From Leptodactylus fallax (lineage: Eukaryota; Chordata; Amphibia; Anura; Leptodactylidae), in the NCBI GenBank assembly GCA_947044405.1, contig CAMRHE010000169.1:1426501-1490500 (forward strand): a stretch of 64,000 nt of DNA, written 5' to 3'. Numbering within the stretch: the stretch's first letter is position 1; each line of letters starts with the position of its first letter. Of this stretch, positions 58,435 to 64,000 are shown piece by piece. The notes under the pieces were generated by a model. The model searched no databases. It saw only the letters and a list, made by a program, of their open reading frames with translations, and was not told where the DNA came from. The position numbers and the translations under genes were made by a program.

Positions 58435-59165
58435 AGTTATCAGCCATGTAACAATAAATATCCGGAAGTTAGAATGCTGGCTATAGTTAGCCCCAAGGAG
58501 TTTTTAAATAAGATCTTTTTTTTCTGCTGCTCAGTCACTTGCAAACTGCAAAAATCAATGTAGGAGTGCTGTAGATTTGTTGGATAAATTACATGTGCTT
58601 GGCTGCTCTATTGTATCTGTCCCATATTTCTGACTAGATACTTTTAGATGGAATGATCCTATAGCACACATACTCAATATTGATTTTTATAGATTAAACA
58701 GAGCTTGAATTGAACTCCATGGGGCCAGAAGCATGAAGAACTTAAGATTTCCATTTCTTCACAGTGGGATCCCATTCCTGGTGGATGCTTATTAGGAAAG
58801 ATTAGTGTCTTCAGAAGGAATGCTCTTACTTTATGACTGGGCTGGCAAATGTAAAGTACAATGTATGAATTCTTTTGTGTTACCTATTTTTTAAGGTTTA
58901 TTATAGTCGGATGGTTAAAATCAATAGCTTCATTCTTTTTTGTCTACCACTGTGGTCACTATGTACTGTAATGAGCCCCTGCTGGCTATAGGGTCAGTAT
59001 ATAGTTATTTTCTTGTGATCGGGAATGTCTGTTGTACCTTAATATGTAGTATTTTAATATGTAGTTTTATTTGAAGACTGAGAAATTTGAAGTGTTCTTA
59101 AGTGATATTAAACTCATGGAGGTTCCTTGGACTTGCTAAGATGATTTTTTTAGGTCTTAAGACTA
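58435..59165. other. No recognised element
   Basis: AT-rich DNA. A TAATATGTAGT direct duplication at 59040-59063 is the only structure noticed. Confidence 0.4.
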
Positions 59166-59167
59166 GC

Positions 59168-59536
59168 TAAAGGGAGTCTGTCAGCAGTAAATTGGTTATA
59201 AACCTAATCGCTATACCTTGTAGAGGTGATTCTACAGTTTCCCAATATGCCTCTGTTATTTAGTCTTGGAGTCACATTTTCATGTAAATTAACATTTTAT
59301 TCATATGGAAATGAGGGAAAACTTTCATTGTCTGGGAATTTAGAGCTGAGACCAAAGCCCAAGCAAGTTAAGACATGCCCCCAAATTATTTCCCTAAATT
59401 TGCATACAAATAAGGTTTACATGAACATGGGTCTCCATAGCTCAATTACAGAGACATATTTGAAAACTGTAGAATCACCTCTACAAGGTACTGGTATTAG
59501 CTTTATAACAAATTTACAGCTGAGAGACGCCCTTTA
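59168..59536. mobile_element. Foldback family I, about 369 bp
   Basis: The left arm (TAAAGGGAGTCTGTCAGCAG, TTGGTTATAAACCTAAT, CTTGTAGAGGTGATTCTACA) and the inverted right arm (AAAGGGCGTCTCTCAGCTG, TTTGTTATAAAGCTAAT, CTTGTAGAGGTGATTCTACA) share about 90 bp. The frame 59226-59537 lies within it and is repeat-derived. Confidence 0.7.
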
Positions 59537-59539
59537 AAT

Positions 59540-59930
59540 ACTTGTTAACTTCCTTGCTTATATTACATGATGACATAAATGAACATATATATAAATCACT
59601 ATAGTAACAAACACATTACATAGTCACATTAAGAGTTGAAAAGAGTCCATTAAGTTCAGTGGCCTTACCCTATATTTCACCTTCATAAGAGTGTATTGAG
59701 AGATCCGTAAAAATGGGTAAAAATAGGACATGACCATCAAAAAATTGGTCATGTGAATAGCCCATAATCACATACAATGATTTTAATGTAGCCGTGTGAC
59801 AGGCATTAAAAAAATGTCTGTGACGTTGGCGATTTTCAATGTCGTGTGAATATAGGCTAATGTTTACAAATCCCACCTGATCCAGAGGAAGGCAAAACCA
59901 TGTTTTCAATGGCAGAGATGTAATTCACCA
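59540..59930. other. Fragments of worn repeats
   Basis: AGAGTTGAAAAGAGTCCATTAAGTTC (59633, seen as GTTGAAAAGAGTCC and CCATTAAGTTCAGTGG) and a later GTGTGAATATAGGCTAA end look like pieces of old dispersed repeats. Boundaries are not resolvable. Confidence 0.3.
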
Positions 59931-59933
59931 TAA

Positions 59934-60149
59934 GGGTAAGGCCCCACGATGCAGAAAAGCTGTTTTGTTGCAGAATTTGTCGCAGTTTTTTGAGCCAAAG
60001 TCAGTAGTAGGTTGAGCAGATGGGAGAAGTATGAGTGCTTCCTATATATTTCCCATTTATTTTGTAGCCACATCTAGGTTTGGCTCAAAAAACCACAGCA
60101 AAATCTGCAACAAAAAAAAACAGCTTTTCCGCAACGTAGGGCATTAGCC
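59934..60149. mobile_element. Foldback family A, full length (216 bp)
   Basis: Flanked by TAA (59931-59933 and 60150-60152). Ends GGGTAAGGCCCCACGATGC and GCAACGTAGGGCATTAGCC. The centre has CTTCCTATATATTTCCCATT between inverted AGCCAAAGTCAGTAGTAG and CATCTAGGTTTGGCT. Same length as the copy at 6912-7128. Confidence 0.75.
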
Positions 60150-60154
60150 TAAAG

Positions 60155-61310
60155 TGAAGGAACAAAAATCCTTTTGACCGGCCATAGCAAATGGACAGAT
60201 TCCTGGATCTACATTAAACATCAATACCAGTAACTAACCACTTCTTAACCCCTTATGGCACCATTTAATGTTCTGTACAATATACTGGAAAGCTGGAAAA
60301 TATAATGGTTTGGAATTGGAAACACAAATTTCCCTATTTCTTAGGGGTTTCCTTTTTTACAGTGTATACTGTGGGCTAAAAATGACATGTTACCTATATT
60401 CTTTGGGTCAAGTACAATCATGGTGATACCAAATTTATGTTAGGTTCACACTAGAATTGGTCTCTCAGTCGTTCGGGTCCACATGAGGACCTGAACGACG
60501 GAGAGCCCGTCCGCTAAAAAAGCAGTTACCCACGGAAATCCGCGGATCCCATAGACTATAATGGTTTTATACTGAAAGCAGCGGAGAGAAAAGTCCTCTG
60601 TGCGTGACTTTTCTCTGCCAATTTTACATGGAATCTGTGGTGGAGACTCCAATGCAGATGTGAACCTAGCCTTATATAGCGTTTGTTTATTTTAATACCT
60701 TTAAAATAATATAAAACTTTCAACAAAACAAAAATATATTTGTTTCACCATATTATCACATTAGTAACTTTTTATATTTATGTGTATGGAACTGTGATAG
60801 CCGTTTTTTGAGGGACAAGATATGATGTTTTCATCACTTTTTATTCAATTTTTTTGGAAGTGAAACAGATAAAATGGTGATTTGGCCATTTTGATCTATT
60901 TTTATATGCATTTTAGGGAAAAGGGGGGTGTTTGAATGTTTTTTAATTTTATTCATTTAAGAAATCATCTTTAACAATCCTATTAAATCAGTTGATCTCT
61001 TATAGCTACTAATGTATTACAGTCTATGGTAAAATCATTACACTACTATTGAGCCCTGTTGCAAGCAGAGCTCAATAGTAATCTTTCACTGCATCAATGT
61101 GAATGGGAAGGTTAATTGGACAAGGGGTTAAGGGCTTGCAATCAGAAATGTCTCTGATGAAGGGTATTGCTGACATGTTCCTGACATGTTCCTTTTGTAA
61201 AATAGCAGAGACCCTGCAGTTATGGCGCTCAATCAGCTCCTGAGAGAGTGCCATTTTTAAAGTCCTGCACAGCTCTGTGCAGGTACATTCATGCCATTAG
61301 CAAATCCTGA
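60155..61310 (+). repeat. Dispersed repeat family F, copy 4, split by family C
   Basis: CAATATACTGGAAAGCTGG, CTAAAAATGACATGTTACC and TATTCTTTGGGTC follow the order of copy 3. At 60443-60671 a family C foldback interrupts it. The remainder, with TTTTGAGGGACAAGATATGA, CATTTTGATCTATTTTTATA and imperfect palindromes at 60995-61075 (CTACTATTGAGC and GCTCAATAGTA), continues to about 61310. Confidence 0.5.
60443..60671. mobile_element. Foldback family C, best copy (229 bp)
   Basis: The ends GGTTCACACTAGAATTGG and CAGATGTGAACCTAGCC are inverted; TTA stands on both sides (60440-60442 and 60672-60674). The interior shows TTCGGGTCC/GGACCTGAACGA and the paired AGAAAAGTCCTC/GACTTTTCTCT. It was inserted into family F copy 4 and is therefore younger than it. 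Confidence 0.7.
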
Positions 61311-61915
61311 AAGAACAGGATCCATAGTTCCATGGTTCAGACAATAATGCAGTAGACCTCTTTGTTGCCAAAAATATTATTGGAATGCCTTCACATTTCC
61401 ATACTGACATCATAGTTTCATTTAGTGTCTACTGGCTTCTACTTAATCATTGCTTTCACCCAGCTGATGAACTCAGCAGTTAAGTAACATTTTGCATCAT
61501 TTTTTATTATACCAATTACATTCTAATTTTATTATATTATATAATTCATTCAATCTTTTCACAGAAGTGCAATTTCAAACTACAATTTTTGCAAATGTGA
61601 AACAAGAACATGTCACAAAGGTATTTCATATAAACCAATTTGTTTAAAGGCAATGGAAACCTTTGGGACATTTTTATTACAGAAATATATGTATATATGT
61701 TTAAAAAATAATTTCTAAAATTGTCTTTATTAAAATGTTTCAATCATTTGGCATATGCACCTTCTTTGTATCAAAGTACATAACAAGCTGCAGAATGTCA
61801 TTCCGTGCGGAATTTGTCAGACTGGCTTCTGATGGCTTGGTCTATAGTCCATCTTGTATTCTCTCAATCCTCTAAACTCAGTTATGATCAAACTAAAGTT
61901 AATCACCATTGTGAA
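61311..61915. other. No recognised element
   Basis: AT-rich DNA with no clear element start. If the Penelope-like element extends upstream of 61918 I cannot read it. Confidence 0.35.
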
Positions 61916-61917
61916 AC

Positions 61918-62521
61918 TTGTTTCTAAGGTTGGACCCCTACCTGAGTAATAAGGTGTCGGAACATCCATCTGTGACATACAGGAGGGGTCGGAACTTGAA
62001 GGATAGACTGGTACATAGTCATCTGGAACCAGAGGATGGAGGTACATGGTTGGAGAGGGAAAGTCCCAAGGACACTTTCAAATGTGGGGGGTGTAGAGCA
62101 TGTGACTATGTTCTTAGGGGGACGGGAAGTAGTGGCGGCAACCACTGGTAGAATTTTTTCTACCAGAGATTTTATCAATTGCCGATCCACTGGTGTTGTG
62201 TACGTCGCGTCTTGCCCTTGTCCTTTTAATTATGTGGAAAAAACTAAAAGGGAATTTCGTTGGAGGATATTGGACCATGTAGGGTACATTAATAGAAGGG
62301 AGGATCGACCCCTGAGTTCTCATTATTGGGATAAACATGGAGGGGATCCCTCCACCCTCAAATTCCAAGGGATTGAGTTAGTACGTAAACCGTGGCGGGG
62401 AGGAGACTGGGATAGGTTGATTCTAAGGAAAGAGGCTGAATGGATTTTTAGATTCGATTGTGTGAAACCCAAGGGCCTGAATGATGGCATTTCTTATGTG
62501 CCATTTATTGAGCAGAGATGA
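61918..62521 (+). pseudogene. Penelope-like element, C-terminal GIY-YIG endonuclease remnant
   Basis: Penelope-like retroelements carry a reverse transcriptase followed by a GIY-YIG endonuclease. Here only the end of the linker and the endonuclease remain. The first frame reads HPSVTYRRGRNLKDRLVHSH (61950-62010) and FKCGGCRACDYVL, a linker with paired Cys. After a frameshift between about 62095 and 62145 a second frame reads DFINCRSTGVVYVASCPCPF, YVEKTKREFRWRILDHVGYI and, later, RGGDWDRLILRKEAEWIFRF, ending EQR at 62521. GVVYV is the GIY strand; YVEKT stands where YVGKT is usual, so the Gly of the YIG half is Glu. The RWRILDH Arg and the later Glu are present. No reverse transcriptase lies upstream, so the copy is 5' truncated and inactive. 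Confidence 0.85.
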
Positions 62522-62960
62522 GGGTTCCATATATGGTATTGGACTAGCCTGTAGCTAATGTGTTATCAATAGTTTAGCAGGGATATACAATAGGGATGTT
62601 AGGTGGGGGAGTATGGGTAGTAATGAGAACCAGGGAATGTATTTAGATTGGTTCTCCCAATTTTCTTTCCTTCCTTCCACTAACCTATCCCCTTCCATAT
62701 GTGTAGGTGTATGTATCTATATGTATGTATATATATGTGGATGTATCTACGTGTGTGCATGTTTTTATGCGATCCATTTTAGTGGATGTGGCACGTTTAA
62801 GAGCTTTATGGTCTCTGTGTTTTCTGGGCTGAGAGAAATATATTATCTGTTCCTGGGAATTATACTTATAGGGTTCCCCTCGGATATATAAAAAGATAGG
62901 AGATAAAGGGAAAGAATAGGAAAAAAAAAAATATTTTTTTTTTTTTAATAATTTTTTTTT
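62522..62960 (+). other. Possible 3' UTR of the Penelope-like element
   Basis: Follows the stop of the GIY-YIG frame, with a GTATGTATCTATATG-type simple region near 62706-62745 and an A-run/T-run at 62921-62960. The actual end of the element was not identified. Confidence 0.35.
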
Positions 62961-63101
62961 TTCTCCTTTTCTTGTTCTAGTCTCCCTTTATTTACACATG
63001 GGATCTGTTTTTGTAGATGGTATATAAGTGTTGTGGATTGCAGTATGTGAATGAAGATAAACGGAGGATTATGAATATTCCTAAGGAATGGGTCTATACC
63101 A

Positions 63102-63425
63102 CAGGTGTCAAACACAAGGCCCGTGGGCCGAATCTGGCCCGCTGCCTTCTGTTATCCGGCCCGGCACTTATCTGGCCCGCAGGGGCGCGGCATTTTTTAT
63201 TGTCTATGTAATGTAAACCAGCCCAGGACAGGCCGCTTAATAAAAACAAACAAAAAAAAAACAAAGCTACGCGATACCTGTCCTGGGCTGGTTTACATGA
63301 CCTCTGCATGTCAGCGCAGGCGGCGATACAATGACGTCATCGCACCTCCTACGCTGACACGCAGACGTCACGGACAAGAAGAGGAGGAGGCGGCGGCTGC
63401 ATCAAGGCATCAGAGGTAGGTGAAA
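63102..63425. mobile_element. hAT-like end with an internal perfect palindrome
   Basis: The start CACAGGTGTCAAACACAAGG, then CCCGTGGGCC, is typical of the GC-rich terminal region of many vertebrate hAT elements. Inside, ATGTAAACCAGCCCAGGACA (63210) is exactly inverted near 63279-63298, with about 45 bases between. No opposite terminus is found in the window. Confidence 0.5.
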
Positions 63426-63429
63426 TAAG

Positions 63430-64000
63430 TTTTTTTTTATATATATAAATAGGCCGTTGCCTGCAGGAGTATCCCCGGCACGTAACGGCCTATTTACTTA
63501 TCGATCCCCGCTGCTGGTTGTGGCCGCCCCCGCTTCCCCTTCTGCTATGGGACGCAGAAGCGGCTGTGTGCAGAAGCGGGGATGGTAAGTGAGGCCGCGG
63601 CTCGCGAACCCCATCAAATACTACTATTATTATACTCCGGGGTCTTTTCAGACCCCGGAGTATAATAATCAGAGACCCAGGGGAGGTGATAAACATAAAA
63701 ACCAGAGTTACTCACCTCTCCGGCAATCCAATGTTACTCCCAGCAGGCTTCGGCCTTCTTTGGTGACGTTGCAGGCGTCACGTGAGCCGGGCCGACGTCA
63801 TTATGTCGCGACGCCGGTCTGTGCGACATTGAAGAAGGCCGAACGCAGAGAGAGCACCGGAGCCCAGGTAAGTAACACTGGTTTTATGTTTGTATTCTCC
63901 CCTGGGTCTCCGATCATTATACTCTGGGGTCTGAAAAGACCCCAGAGTATAATAATAGTTCATGGGTGGGGGGTCACTATGGGACATAAAACCATGTGCA
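63430..64000 (-). mobile_element. Second copy of the palindromic segment, runs off the window
   Basis: On the minus strand this matches the interior of the 25267-26107 element: CCCATGAACTATTATTATAC, then the TTATACTCTGGGGTC hairpin, GGCCTTCTTCAATGTCGCAC, CATAATGACGTC, TCACGTGA, the second hairpin at 63636-63668, and CGGGGATCGATAAGTAAATA. Copy 1's CAGTGGCG end would lie beyond 64000. Several CAGGTAAGTAA-type strings, close to the splice-donor consensus, occur on the plus strand (63866). All small frames here are repeat-derived. Confidence 0.65.

Noticed and set aside
59226..59537. 103-residue open frame as a small gene
   Set aside because: Lies wholly inside a foldback element with inverted arms.

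Overview
This window looks like non-coding DNA from a large, repeat-rich vertebrate genome, most probably an anuran amphibian. That call rests on the repeat content: several unrelated Tc1-like transposons, L1-type LINEs, a Penelope-like element with a GIY-YIG domain, tRNA-derived SINEs of V-SINE type, a solo LTR, hAT-like elements, and many short foldback elements whose ends carry TAA/TTA duplications. It is inference from family recognition, since no database search was possible. I found no convincing host exon. Every recognisable protein-coding stretch is a decayed transposon or retrotransposon gene, and most open frames are chance.

Layout. 1-5.2 kb: AT-rich DNA with palindromes, foldbacks, a worn Tc1-like fragment (about 4.0-4.3 kb) and a dispersed repeat. 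5.2-12 kb: foldback repeats, densest at 6.4-7.6 kb, and an array of alternately oriented motifs at 11.56-11.85 kb. 12.18-14.21 kb: a Tc1-like element with a 599-bp palindromic element inserted at its transposase 3' end. 14.3-19.4 kb: more foldbacks, a minus-strand Tc1 fragment (16.88-17.51 kb) and a 937-bp TA-flanked non-autonomous element (18.50-19.44 kb). 21.5-23.6 kb: a near-complete minus-strand Tc1-like element beside a solo LTR, both in (TA)n. 25.1-26.3 kb: a hAT-like element inside a foldback. 27.64-28.58 kb: a third Tc1-like family with an intact catalytic half. 28.6-36 kb: mostly unremarkable AT-rich DNA with a GATA microsatellite. 36.55-40.2 kb: two 5'-truncated L1 elements, one inserted in the target-site duplication of the other. 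40.2-46.9 kb: low-repeat DNA including a homeodomain-site-rich stretch that is my best candidate for a conserved regulatory element. 47-54 kb: SINEs, a second copy of the 21.5-kb Tc1 family, a short hAT-like element and another Tc1 family. 54-61.3 kb: dispersed repeats and full-length foldbacks. 61.9-62.5 kb: the Penelope-like GIY-YIG remnant. 63.1-64 kb: GC-rich hAT-like and palindromic repeats running off the end.

The parts do not form a pathway. They are layers of mobile DNA, and nesting gives relative ages. I saw no CRISPR array, operon, rRNA, intact tRNA or host gene. I did not find a clear new biological system. The most informative items are the nested L1 pair with its split duplication, the foldback families that share ends, the palindromic segment shared by two elements with different termini, and the candidate regulatory stretches.
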